This document shows, piece by piece, positions 23,322 to 33,461 of a stretch of 64,000 nucleotides of DNA. Source of the DNA: Budorcas taxicolor (lineage: Eukaryota > Chordata > Mammalia > Artiodactyla > Bovidae); NCBI RefSeq assembly GCF_023091745.1, contig NC_068920.1, positions 116,897,622 to 116,961,621 of the forward strand. Direction: 5' to 3'. The position numbers and the translations under genes are program-made. The notes under the pieces are model-generated. The model saw only the letters and a list, made by a program, of their open reading frames with translations. It searched no databases and had not been told where the DNA came from. Each line of letters begins with the position of its first letter. The stretch's first letter is position 1.

Positions 23322-23923
23322 CAGTTCAGTTCAGTTCAGTTCATTTCAGTCGCTCAGTCGTGTCCGACTCTTTGCAACCCCATGAACCGCAGCACGCCAG
23401 GCCTCCCTGTCCATCACCATCTCCCAGAGTTCACTCAGATGCATGTCCATCTAGTCCATGATGCCATCCAGGCATCTCATCCTCTGTCGTCCCCTTCTCC
23501 TCCTGCCCCCAATCCCTCCCAGCATCAGAGTCTTTTCCAATGAGTCAAATCTTTGCATGAGGTGGCCAAAGTGCTGGATCTTCAGCTTTAGCATTATTTC
23601 TCTACTGATCTCCAGTAGTATATTGGGCACCTAATGACCTGGGGAGTTCCTCTTTCGGTATCCTATCATTTTGTCTTTTCATACTGTTCATGGGGTTCTC
23701 AAGGCAAGAATATTGAAATGGCTTGCCATTCCCTTCTCCAGTGGACCACATTCTGTCAGATCTCTCCACCATGACCCACCCATCTTGAGTTGCCCCACAG
23801 GCATGGCTTGGTTTCTTTGAGTTAGACAAGGCTGTGGTCCTAGTGTGATTAGATTGACTAGTTTTCTGTGAGTATGGTTTCAGTGTGTCTACCCTCTGAT
23901 GCCCTTTTGCAACACCTACTATC
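23322..23923 (-). mobile_element. Internally deleted BovB inside the HSPA4 retrocopy
   Basis: A 602-bp insertion with TSD TGGGCAT (23315-23321 and 23924-23930). Its left part is the BovB 3' terminus (minus strand, to about 23597). It is joined directly to the BovB 5'/endonuclease-side region (about 23598-23923, matching 5110-5440). The whole RT is missing. It keeps both ends of the LINE, like a non-autonomous deletion derivative. Confidence 0.9.
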
Positions 23924-26457
23924 TGGGCATAGACCAGAGCTGCTGCGTCACTGTAGCCCACGCCAGCGGCATCGAAATGATCGCTAATGTGTACAGTGAC
24001 TGCTGCATGCTGGCTTGCATTTCTTTTGGACCTAAGAATCGCTCAATTGGAGCAGCAGCTAAAAGCCAGGTAATTTCCAATGCAAAGAACACAGTCCAAG
24101 GATTAAAAGATTCCATGGCCGAGCATTCTCTGATCCATTTGTGGAGGCAGAAAAATCCAAACTTGCATATGATATTGTGCAGTTGCCCACTGGGTTAACA
24201 GGTATAAACGTGAAATACATGGAGGAGGAACGTAGTTTTACCATGGAGCAGGTGACTGCCATGCTTTTATCCAAACTGAAGGAGACAGCAGAAAGTGTTC
24301 TTAAGAAGCCTGTTGTGGACTGTGTTGTTTCGGTTCCTTGTTTCTGTACTGATGCAGAAAGACAATCAGTGATGGATGCAACACAGACTGCTGGTCTCAA
24401 TTGTCTGCGATTAATGAATGAAACTACTGCAGTTGCTCTTGCATATGGAATCTATAAACAAGATCTTCCTGCCTTAGAAGAGAAACCAAGAAATGTAGTT
24501 TTTGTAGACATGGGGGATTCTTCTTATCAAGTTTCTGTATGTGCATTTAATAGAGGAAAACATGAAGTTCTGGCCACTGCATTTGACACAACACTGGGAG
24601 GCAGAAAATTTGATGAGGTACTAATATATCATTTTTGTGAACAATATGGAAAGAAATACTAGATAGACGTAAAGTCCAAAATCCGTGCATTATTACGACT
24701 GTCTCAGGAGTGTGAGAAACTCAAGAAATTGATGAGCGCAAATGCTTCAGACCTTCCTTTGAGCATCGAATGTTTTATGAATGATGTTGATGTTTCTGGA
24801 ACTATGAATAGAGGCAAATTTCTGGAGATGTGTGATGATCTCTTAGCTAGAGTGGAGCCACCACTTCGTAGTGTTTTGAAACAGGCAAACTTAAAGAAAG
24901 AAGATATTTATGCAGTGGAGATAGTCGGTGGTGCAACACGAATCCCTGCAGTGAAAGAGAAGATCAGCAAATTTTTTGGTAAATAAATTAGTACAACACT
25001 AAATGCTGATGAAGCTGTTACTCGAGGCTGTGCATTGCAGTGTGCAATCTTATCGCCTGCCTTCAAAGTCAGAGAATTTTCTATCACTGATGTAGTGCCA
25101 TATCCAATATCTCTGAGATGGAATTCTCCAGCTGAAGGAGGGTCAAGTGACTGTGAAGTCTTTTTGAAAAATCATGCTGCTCCTTTCTCTAAAGTACTCA
25201 CATTTTATAGAAAGGAATCTTTCACTCTTGAGGCTTATTATAGCTCTCCTCAAGATTTGCCTTATCCAGATCCTGCTATAGCTCAGTTCTCGGTTCAGAA
25301 AGTCACTCCTCAGTCTGATGGCTCCAGTTCAAAAGTGAAAGTCAAGGTTCGAGTAAATGTCCATGGCATTTTCATTGTGTCCAGTGCATCTCTAGTGGAA
25401 GTGCACAAGTTTGAGGAAAATGAGGAACCGATGGAAACAGATCAGAATGCAAAGGAGGAAGAGAAGATGCAATTGGACCAGGAGGAGCCACATGTTGAAG
25501 AGCAACAGCAGCAGACACCAGCAGAAAATAGGGTGGAGTCTGAAGAAATGGAGACCTCTCAAGCTGGATCAAAAGACAAAAAGATGGACCAACCACCTCA
25601 AGCCAAGAAGGCAAAAGTGAAGAGCAATACTGTGGACCTGCCAATTGAGAATCAACTCTTATGGCAGATAAACAGAGAGATGCTCAACTTATACATTGAA
25701 AATGAGGGTAAGATGATCATGCAGGATAAACTAGAGAAAGAGAGGGATGATGCTAAGAATGCAGTAGAAGAATGTGTGTACAAAATGAGAGACAAGCTGA
25801 GTGGTGAATATGAGAAGTTTGTGAGTGAAGATGACCGTAACAATTTTACCTTGAAACTAGAAGATACTGAAAATTGGTTGTGTGAGGATGGAGAAGACCA
25901 GCCAAAGCAAGTTTACGTTGATAAATTGGCTGAATTAAAAAATCTAGGTCAGCCTATTAAGATGTGATTCCAGGAATCTGAAGAAAGACCAAAATTATTT
26001 GACGATCTAGGGAAACAAATTCAACAGTATATGAAAGTAATCAGCTCTTTCAAAAACAAGGAGGACCAGTATGATCACTTGGTTGCTGCTGACATGCTAA
26101 AAGTGGAAAAAAGCACGAATGAGGCCGTGGAGTGGATGAATAACAAGCTGAATCTGCAGAACAAGCAGTGTCTGACCATGGATCCAGTTGTCAAGGCAAA
26201 AGAGATTGAAGCTAAAATTAAAGAGCTGATGAGTATCTGCAGCCCTATAATTTCAAAGCCCAAACCCAAAGTGGAACTTCCAAAACAGGAGCAAAAAAAT
26301 GCAGAGCAGAATGGACCAGTGGATGGAAAAGGAGACAACCCGGGCCCTCAGCCTCCTGAGCAGGGTACAGACACAGCTGTGCCTTTGGATTCAGACAAGA
26401 AGCTTCCTGAAATGGACATTGGTTGATTCCAACAATTGTTTATATTAAAACAGACTA

Positions 26458-26471
26458 TTATATATATCTAT

Positions 26472-26501
<30 letters not shown>
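26458..26501. repeat. (TATATC)n-type tract at the retrocopy tail
   Basis: An AT-rich TATATC/TATA array sits exactly where the poly(A) tail of the retrocopy should be, just before the right TSD. It is most likely a microsatellite grown from that tail. Confidence 0.85.
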
Positions 26502-26504
<3 letters not shown>

Positions 26505-26771
26505 CTATGAAAAGCATCACTGACTTATGAAACTGCCAGTAATGAATGGAGAGAAGAAATGAATGAACAATTTGCAAAAGAATCTGTAATGTCTGATAAA
26601 TTCATAAAAATGACATGCAGACTAGGTTTTAAATAGGTAAACCTTTTGCTTCTCTAGTGAATTTTGAAATTTGTCATCATAATGAATTACAGAAATTATT
26701 ACAAATGTTTAACATTCAAATTAGTATTCCATTTTCAGCATTGTGAATTCAGGACATACTGAATTTCTATT

Positions 26772-28772
26772 TCAATTCAGTTAAGTCACTTGGTCGTGTC
26801 TGGCTCTTTGTGAACCCATAAATCACAGCACGCCAGGGCTCCCTGTCCATCACCAACTCCCGGAGTTCACTCAGACTCATGTCCATCGAGTCGGTGAGGC
26901 CATCCAGCCATCTCATCCTCTGTCGTCCCCTTCTCCTCATGCCCCCAATCCCTCCCAGAATCAGAATCTTTTCCAATGAGTCAACTCTTCGCACGAGGTG
27001 GCTAAAGTATTGGAGTTTGAACTTCAACATCAGTCCTTCCAACGAACACCAAGGACTGAACTCCTTTAGGATGGACTGGTTGGATCTCCTTGCAGTCCAA
27101 GGGACTCTCAAGAGTCTTCTCCAACACCACAGTTCAAAAGCATCAATTCTTCAGTGCTCAGCTTTCTTCACAGTTCAACTCTCACATCCATACATGACCA
27201 CTGGAAAAACCATAGCCTTGACTAGATGGACCTTTTTTTGGCAAAGTAATATCTCTGCTTTTCAATATACTATCTAGGATGATCATATCTTTCCTTCTAA
27301 GGAGTAAGAGTCTTTTAATTTCATGGCTGCAATCACCATATGCAGTGATTTTGAAGCTCCCCAAAATAAAGGTTGCCACTGTTTCCACTGTTGCCCCATC
27401 TATTTCCCAAGAAATGATGGGACCAGATCCCATGATCTTCATTTTCTGAATGTTGAACTTTAAGTCAACTTTTTCACTCTCTTGTTTCACTTTCATCAAG
27501 AGGCTTTTTAATTCTTCTTCACTTTCTGCCATAAAGGTGGTGTCATCTGCATACCTGAGGTTACTGATATTTCTCCCAGCAATCTTGATTTCAGCTTGTG
27601 CTTCTTCCAGTCCAGCCTGTCTCATGATGTACTCTGCATATAAGTTAAATAAGCAGGGTGACAATATACAGCCTTGACATACTTCTTTTCCTAAATGAAA
27701 CCAGTCTGTTGTTCCATGTTCAGTTCTTAACTGTTGCTTCCTGACATGCATACAAGTTTCTCAAGAGGCAGGTCAGGTGGTCTGGTATTCCCATCTCTTT
27801 CAGAATTTTCCACAGTTTATTGTGATCCACACAGTCAAAGGCTTTGGCATAGTCAATAAAGCAGAAATAGATGTTTTTCTGGAACTCTCTTGCTTTTTCG
27901 ATGATCCAGCGGATGTTGGCCATTTGATCTCTGGTTCCTCTGCCTTTTCCAGACAGAGAGCCTGATGAACTATGGAATGAGGTTCATGACACTGTACAGG
28001 AGACAGTGATCAAAACCATCCCCATGGAAAAGAAATGCAAAAAGCAAAATGGCTGTCTGAGGAGGCCTTACATATAGCTGTGAAAAGAAGAGAAGCGAAA
28101 AGCAAAGGAGAAAAGGAAAGATATAAGCATCTGAATGCAGAGTTCCAAAGAATAGCAAAAAGAGATAAGAAAGTCTTCCTCAGTGATCAATGCAAAGAAA
28201 TAGAGGAAAAGAACAGAATTGAAAAGACGAGAGATCTCTTCAAGAAAATTAGAGATACTAAGGGAACATTTCATGCAAAGATGGGCTCGATAAAGGACAG
28301 AAATGGTATGGACTTAACAGAAGCAGAAGATATTAAGAAGAGGTGGCAGGAATACACAGAAGAACTGTACAGAAAAGATCTTCATGACCAAGATAATCAC
28401 GGTGGTGTGGTCACTCACCTAGAGCCAGACATCCTGGAATGTGAAGTCAAGTGGGCCTTAGAAAACATCACTACGAACAAACCTAGTGGAGGTGATGGAA
28501 TTCCAGTAGAGCTATTTTAAATCCTGAAAGATGGTGCTGTGAAAGTTCTGCAACTCAATGTGCCAGCAAATTTGGAAAACAGCAGTGGCCACAGGACTGA
28601 AGAAGGTCAGTTTTCATTCCAATCCCAAAGAAAGGCAATGCCAAAGCATGCTCAAACTACTGCACAATTGCGCTCATCTCACACACTAGTAAAGTAATGC
28701 TCAAAATTCTGCAAGCCAGGCTTCAGCAGTACGTGAACTGTTAACTTCCAGATGTTCAAGCTGGTTTTAGAA
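26772..28772 (-). mobile_element. BovB LINE with 5' inversion (twin priming)
   Basis: 26772-27950 is minus-strand BovB from the 3' terminus back to the GRGTRDQMANI codons (RT frame 27182-27751 with NNLRYADDTTF-like motif C, as SNLRYADDTTFMAESEEELK). 27951-28772 is plus-strand BovB from PDELWNEVHD to the QAGFR codons. The outer edge of the inverted piece (GGTTTTAGAA) is exactly the sequence that should precede the start of the 3' piece (AAGGCAGAGG), so the two halves come from one RNA. The flanks carry TTTCTATT (26764-26771) and GTCCTATT (28773-28780), a possible decayed TSD (6 of 8 positions). Confidence 0.9.
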
Positions 28773-28780
28773 GTCCTATT

Positions 28781-29524
28781 AGGCAGGAGCAAAAGGAGTC
28801 ATAGTTGTGACCTACCTAGTCCTCTTTGACCTCTGTCATATATTCTGTCTCAAAAGAGTATTCACATCTCACATCACACTTGGTCTCTCGTCATTTGTTT
28901 GCAGGTTTTTCTGAGTCCTTTTCATTTCTACTTCAGTAGAGTTTGAACAAATATATGATTGTTCTTCTGGTACTGCAGAGGCTACTCTGGCTATTCTTGT
29001 GGGTTATCTCTAGATTCTTGAAAATTAACACACCTTATCTTTCACTTTGAAGTAGACTTCCTCATTCTTCCTTTATTATGTTCTCCTTTGCTATTTCCAT
29101 TTGTCACTCTCTACAAGACTCCTTCCTGGCTGCATGAGCAGGGAGCAGCAGGGGAAGAGCACAGTGGGCGGAAGTGTGAATGCTGGGGCCATTTTGCTAC
29201 AAATGAGCTCCATCTGTGCCTCCATGTCCTTATACATAAAAAGCATATAAATTAACACTCACCTCATAGTGTGGTTTTCAGATTAAATTTGTTTGCCCAC
29301 AGAAGAGTTAGCTAGTAACAGTAGCAAAAAATGTACTAACAGTATTTTGTATGGGTGTAATAAACTCTTCAGATCCCCCTTCAACCTCTTCTCCTGATTA
29401 CTTAGGGTATACTAGTTGCATGTTGCAATGAATGCCCTCTCAAGAAACAAATCTGTGTCACAATGACCCTTTCACTGATTTCAAATGATTCCTGCTCATA
29501 TTTCACTCAAAGAAAATATTGTTT
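28781..29524. other. Unassigned DNA containing one MIR
   Basis: No coding frame is recognised. A MIR-like SINE lies at about 29165-29320 and the remainder shows no identifiable repeat. Confidence 0.5.
29165..29320 (+). mobile_element. MIR SINE, diverged
   Basis: CATCTGTGCCTCCATGTCC followed by CACCTCATAGTGTGGTTTTC and AGATTAAAT matches the conserved MIR core order. It is an ancient mammalian SINE. Confidence 0.65.
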
Positions 29525-30008
29525 TGTTAGGGGAATCACACTGATTGAAACCGCCCACCCTGGCCAGGCACCATAGTAACCATTTGTATGAGTTGCTTTA
29601 TGACATGAGATCCTGGTAAGGAATATGAAACTAATAAGCCACCAACAACCAGAAGAGTTCGGGAAAGGTTTAAAGGAGACACTGCATGTCCATCCACTTC
29701 CCAGAATCCCTCTCATTAGCATTCACCTTGGCTGAGCAATGCATGTGCCACCAGGAAAGACTCTGAATTAGAATGATTGGCCAAAGACCAGTCAGAAACT
29801 AATCCCATCACCATAAAACCTGACATTGTGAGCCACGCAGCAGAGCAGTTCTCCTGGGTTCGCTTACCCTACTGCTCTCCACCCGGGTACCTTTTCCCAA
29901 TAAAATCTCTTGCTTTGTCAGCATATGTGTCTCCTCAGACAATTCATTTCCAAGTGTTAGACAAGAGCCCAGTTTCGGGCCCTAGAAGGGGTCTGCCTTC
30001 CCGCAACA
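29525..30008 (+). mobile_element. Solo LTR, class I (gammaretrovirus-like) ERV
   Basis: A 484-bp LTR starting TGTTAGGGG and ending CCGCAACA, inside a 4-bp TSD GTTT (29521-29524 and 30009-30012). It has a polyadenylation signal CCCAATAAAATCTCTTGC and a downstream TGTCTCC segment typical of class I LTRs. No internal retroviral sequence adjoins it, so it is the product of LTR-LTR recombination. The 90-residue frame 29777-30049 is incidental. Confidence 0.85.
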
Positions 30009-30155
30009 GTTTTATCATTTTAAATATAAAAATAAATGGACTTTGCTGAAAACAAAACTTTGGGATTGTAAAAATATATTTATATTTTATTGTGGCTAAT
30101 TAAAACAAATGGCGTGTTTTTACCTCAAGTGATTTTTTAAAAGATTAGCATGTTG

Positions 30156-30221
30156 AAGATTTTGCTTAATAAGGATGCTTTATTTATTAAGATTTTGCTT
30201 AAAAAGGATGCTTTATAGAGT
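30156..30221. repeat. 33-bp tandem duplication
   Basis: Two adjacent copies starting AAGATTTTGCTTAA and sharing AAGGATGCTTTAT. They differ at a few positions. Confidence 0.85.
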
Positions 30222-30470
30222 TTGGAAGAATCAACTACTAACATTTTTCATAACTAGTAATTTGTGGAACGTTTGTCAGATGTTTCTCCAGCTCACATAA
30301 TCCTAAACCTATTTCTTAATTCTGTAAGAATTCAGAAAATATTTATACAAATAATATTGAAGAAATGGAAATGTGTACAACCAGTTCATTTAAGGTCAAA
30401 TGAAACAGCCAGATTTAGAATATAGGAAGTTAGATACATATATATACACATGTGCTTTCATTAGTTCTCC

Positions 30471-30522
30471 ATTGTGAATAGCACATATATACTTATATTG
30501 TGAATAGCACATATATACTTAT
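30471..30522. repeat. 26-bp exact tandem duplication
   Basis: Two identical adjacent units starting ATTGTGAATAGCACATATAT. The lack of divergence suggests a recent slippage or repair event. Confidence 0.9.
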
Positions 30523-31312
30523 ATGTTATATTAATACATAAGAACATAATCAATTTAATTATATTATAGGTAGCATTATATTTCCTAAAATGTAGCATGT
30601 GCAACAACATTATGTTTTGAAACACAAAAAAAATAATATACTATGCCTTTTTCCTTAAGGCCGCTTAGATGATCAAGATGTTTTATTTCCATTTTCACCT
30701 AGTTTCTGATTCTTTGTGCTCAAATTACTTTCTCACTAAAAGCAAAGTAATTCATAATTTCTCTGAGGCAAACCACATATTCACATAAACAAGCATGATA
30801 TGCATTACAATTAGAATTCTTCCTACAGTTGTTCAATGAAAATGAGAGTTAAAGAATTTGCATACTTGAATAATATTTGAAATCACAATTCAAAATATAA
30901 ATCAATATAGCAGAATATTAAAAATTCATTTTAAATATCAACTCAAACTGTCAGGTAATTAAACTACAATTTTATTACATGGTATAATGATAGAGATCTG
31001 TGCATCCTGTTTTCCTGATAGTAATAAAAAGCCTTGAAAATATGTTTATTAAAAGTAATTACCAGGAGAAGAAGAGTTAAAATTTTTTCCTATTAAAATT
31101 TTATTAAATTCTATTAACTTCATAATTTAAAAGCAATTATAAATTTCCTATTTGTGTGATGCTGTACAGTTTTAAAAATATTTTATATGTATTAATTGAT
31201 TTGATCAGTCTGGGGATCATAGTAAGAATATGACCATCATTATTTCTAGGAAGATGAATAAGCAGATAGTTAATCAGATATTATTAGATAAAAAATTAGA
31301 TAATTGAATACT

Positions 31313-31660
31313 CTGTTCAGTTCTGTTCAATGGCTCAGTTGCGTCCGACTCTTTGCTACCCCACGAACCCCAGCACGCCAGGCCTCCCTGTTTATCACCA
31401 ACTCCCGGAGTTCACTCAAACTCATGTACATCAAGTTGGTGATGCCATCCAGCCATCTCATCCTCTGTCATCCCCTTCTCCTCCTGCCCCCAATCCCTCC
31501 CAGAATCAGAGTCTTTTCCAATGGGTCAACTCTTTGCATGAGGTGGCCAAAGTATTGGAATTTCAGCTTTAGCAATGGTCCTTCCAAAGAACACCCAGGA
31601 CTAATCCCCTTTAGAATGGACTGGTTGGATCTCCTTGTAGTCCAAGGGACTCTCAAGAGT
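31313..31660 (-). mobile_element. BovB 3' fragment
   Basis: Minus-strand BovB 3' terminus (TTCAGTTCTGTTCAATGGCTC at the left) back to the LLRVPW codons (ACTCTCAAGAGT at the right). It is about 350 bp and 5'-truncated. Confidence 0.92.
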
Positions 31661-31766
31661 ATAACAATTGGAAAAAAAAGAAGTGAACATGGATCTCAAT
31701 AATTCTGATATAAAATCATTTACCATCAGTCTTTTTTAATGTATAGTAAAAGATTCATTTGAAAGG

Positions 31767-31991
31767 CTAAAGTGAAAGTGAAAGAAAGTGAAGTTGCTCA
31801 GTCGTGTCCGACTCTTTGAGACCCAGTGGACTGTAGCCTACCAGGCTCCTCTGTCCATGGGATTCTCCAGGCAAGAATACTGGAGTGGGTTGACATTTCC
31901 TTCTCTACGGGGTCTTCCCGACCCAGGAATCAAACCCAGGTCTCCCACATTGGAGGCAGACACACCTCTAAGCCACCGGGGAAGCCTGACC
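31767..31991 (-). mobile_element. Bov-tA SINE
   Basis: Complete minus-strand copy with the GTGAAAGTGAAAG tail at the left and the reversed tRNA-like head (CCTCTAAGCCACCGGGGAAG) at the right. The imperfect TSD is CATTTGAAAGG (31756-31766) against CATTGAAAGG (31992-32001). Confidence 0.93.
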
Positions 31992-32044
31992 CATTGAAAG
32001 GGTAAGGGTGCTGGTAAATAGAAAAGAAGTAGGCAATCTTGCAT

Positions 32045-32264
32045 GGCTTCCCAGGTGGAGCTAATGGTAAAGAATCTGCCTGCCAATTCAAGAGACACTA
32101 GAGATGCAAGTTTGATCCCTGGGCTGGGAAGATCCCCTGGAGGAGGGCATGACAATCCACTCCAGTATTCTTGCCTGGAGAATCCTATGCATAGAGAAGC
32201 CCGGCGAGCTACAGTCCACAGGGTTGCAAGCAGCTGGACACGAATGAAGCGACTTAGCAGTGGA
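32045..32264 (+). mobile_element. Bov-tA SINE with 11-bp TSD
   Basis: Complete plus-strand copy, from the head GGCTTCCCAGGTGGAGCTAA to the tail GAAGCGACTTAGCAGTG. A perfect TSD CAATCTTGCAT lies at 32034-32044 and 32265-32275. It lies about 50 bp from an opposite-strand Bov-tA, giving a close inverted SINE pair. Confidence 0.95.
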
Positions 32265-32275
32265 CAATCTTGCAT

Positions 32276-33103
32276 TGAGCCTAACTTTGTTTTTTTACTG
32301 GGTTAATATGTAGAAGATACTTAAATCATTCTGAACACATCATCAGTGCATGTTTTAGATTTTAATTAATAAAAAAACAACACAAATTAATTTTTAAATA
32401 AATTTTAAAAGTCAAGGGAGATTTATTGGATTTTGGTATTTGGAAGGCCAAGTGAATGCTAATTTGAGAAACAACCTGATTTGGAAATCAATGACTCACC
32501 TACCCTGGGTCTTTCTCTTTGTCTCTTGATTTGTCCTCCCATTGAAATCAACTTCATTTCCAGAAAAACCCTTCTACATAATGAATGTAATCATCACTTG
32601 CACTTGCGTTTCTTACAATAAATATTAAAGTACGTTTTGTACTATAGGATACTCAAATTCTTCCAATGATCCTTGAGAATCACAAGAAGATTCTGCTTGC
32701 CACTGCTATGCCTTGATCATCTTTGGATTAATTATTAGGCCATGAACTCAAATATTCTTATTGGTCAGCTTGAGTCAAATTTTTTTCTCCGTGTGGTTGC
32801 AGTAGCAGGGATTTCTGTATGGTTGACAGTGTGACTGAATCAAACTTTGGTTCATTCATTTGATGGGCAGCAAAGTCAATAGACTGACACTGGGTTGTGG
32901 TGAAGGAAAGTACATTTTAAAGGACCAAGAAAGGAGTACTGACAGTGCACGTTCAAAAGATCCTAACTACCCAGTGGCTTTCAGGGAAGGGTTTATTAAA
33001 AAAGTATGAGGGAGGAGGTCACAGCGTGTGCTATCAACTCCTGTGTAATTATCTCTTTAGTTGATGTTAAGGTAACAGGTAATGTTTCAGGAATTTCAGT
33101 GAG
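32276..33103. other. Unassigned DNA, right part possibly an old LTR
   Basis: No gene is seen. From about 32860 the text (CACTGGGTTGTGGTGAAGG, CAAAAGATCC, GGGAAGGGTTTATTAAA, GAGGTAACAGG-like) reminds me of an old mammalian ERV LTR. I cannot name it or place its ends. Confidence 0.35.
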
Positions 33104-33461
33104 TTGTGGTTTTGGAGAATACTCTTGAGAGTCCCTTGGACTTCAAGGAGATCAAAGTAGTCAATCCAAAAGGAAATCAGTCCTGAATATTCACTGGAAT
33201 GACTAATGCTGAAGCTGAAACTCCAATACTTTAGCCACCTGATATGACTGACTCTTTGGAAAAGACCCTGATGCTGGGAAAGATTGAAGGCAGGAGGAGA
33301 AGGGGATGACAGAGGAAGAGAGGGTTGGATGGCATCACTGACTTGATGGACATGAGTTTGAGCAAGCTCTTGGAGTTGGCGATAGACAGGGAAGCCTGGT
33401 GTGCTGCAGTCCATGGGGTCACAAAGAATCTGACATGATTGAGCGACTGAACTGAACTGAA
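33104..33461 (+). mobile_element. BovB 3' fragment
   Basis: Starts at the WCWRRLLRVPW codons (TTGTGGTTTTGGAGAA) and ends with TGAGCGACTGAACTGAACTGA. It is about 360 bp and 5'-truncated. Confidence 0.92.

Larger units (their letters stand above)
23079..26501 (+). pseudogene. HSPA4: HSPA4 (Hsp70-family APG-2) processed pseudogene
   Basis: Intronless retrocopy of HSPA4, a cytosolic Hsp110-class chaperone that acts as nucleotide-exchange factor for Hsp70. A GC-rich 5' UTR (23079-23304) leads to the ATG at 23305. The nucleotide-binding domain follows (ACISFGPKNRSIGAAAKSQV, CLRLMNETTAVALAYGIYKQ, TTLGGRKFDE, EIVGGATRIPAVKEK), then the substrate-binding beta region, the acidic linker (EENEEPMETDQNAKEEEKMQ) and the C-terminal helical region (QYMKVISSFKNKEDQYDHL), with the terminal stop at 26424-26426. 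Lesions: a 602-bp BovB after about five codons, loss of about three codons after GID, a 1-bp frameshift near 24107, and premature stops TAG 24660-24662, TAA 24984-24986 and TGA 25965-25967. A perfect 12-bp TSD AGACTATGAAAA lies at 23067-23078 and 26502-26513. An ATTAAA signal follows the stop and the tail has decayed to an AT tract. Not functional. Confidence 0.97.
30013..31312. other. AT-rich DNA with two short tandem duplications
   Basis: No gene is visible. A 33-bp unit is repeated at 30156-30188 and from 30189, and a 26-bp unit is repeated exactly at 30471-30496 and 30497-30522. Confidence 0.6.
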
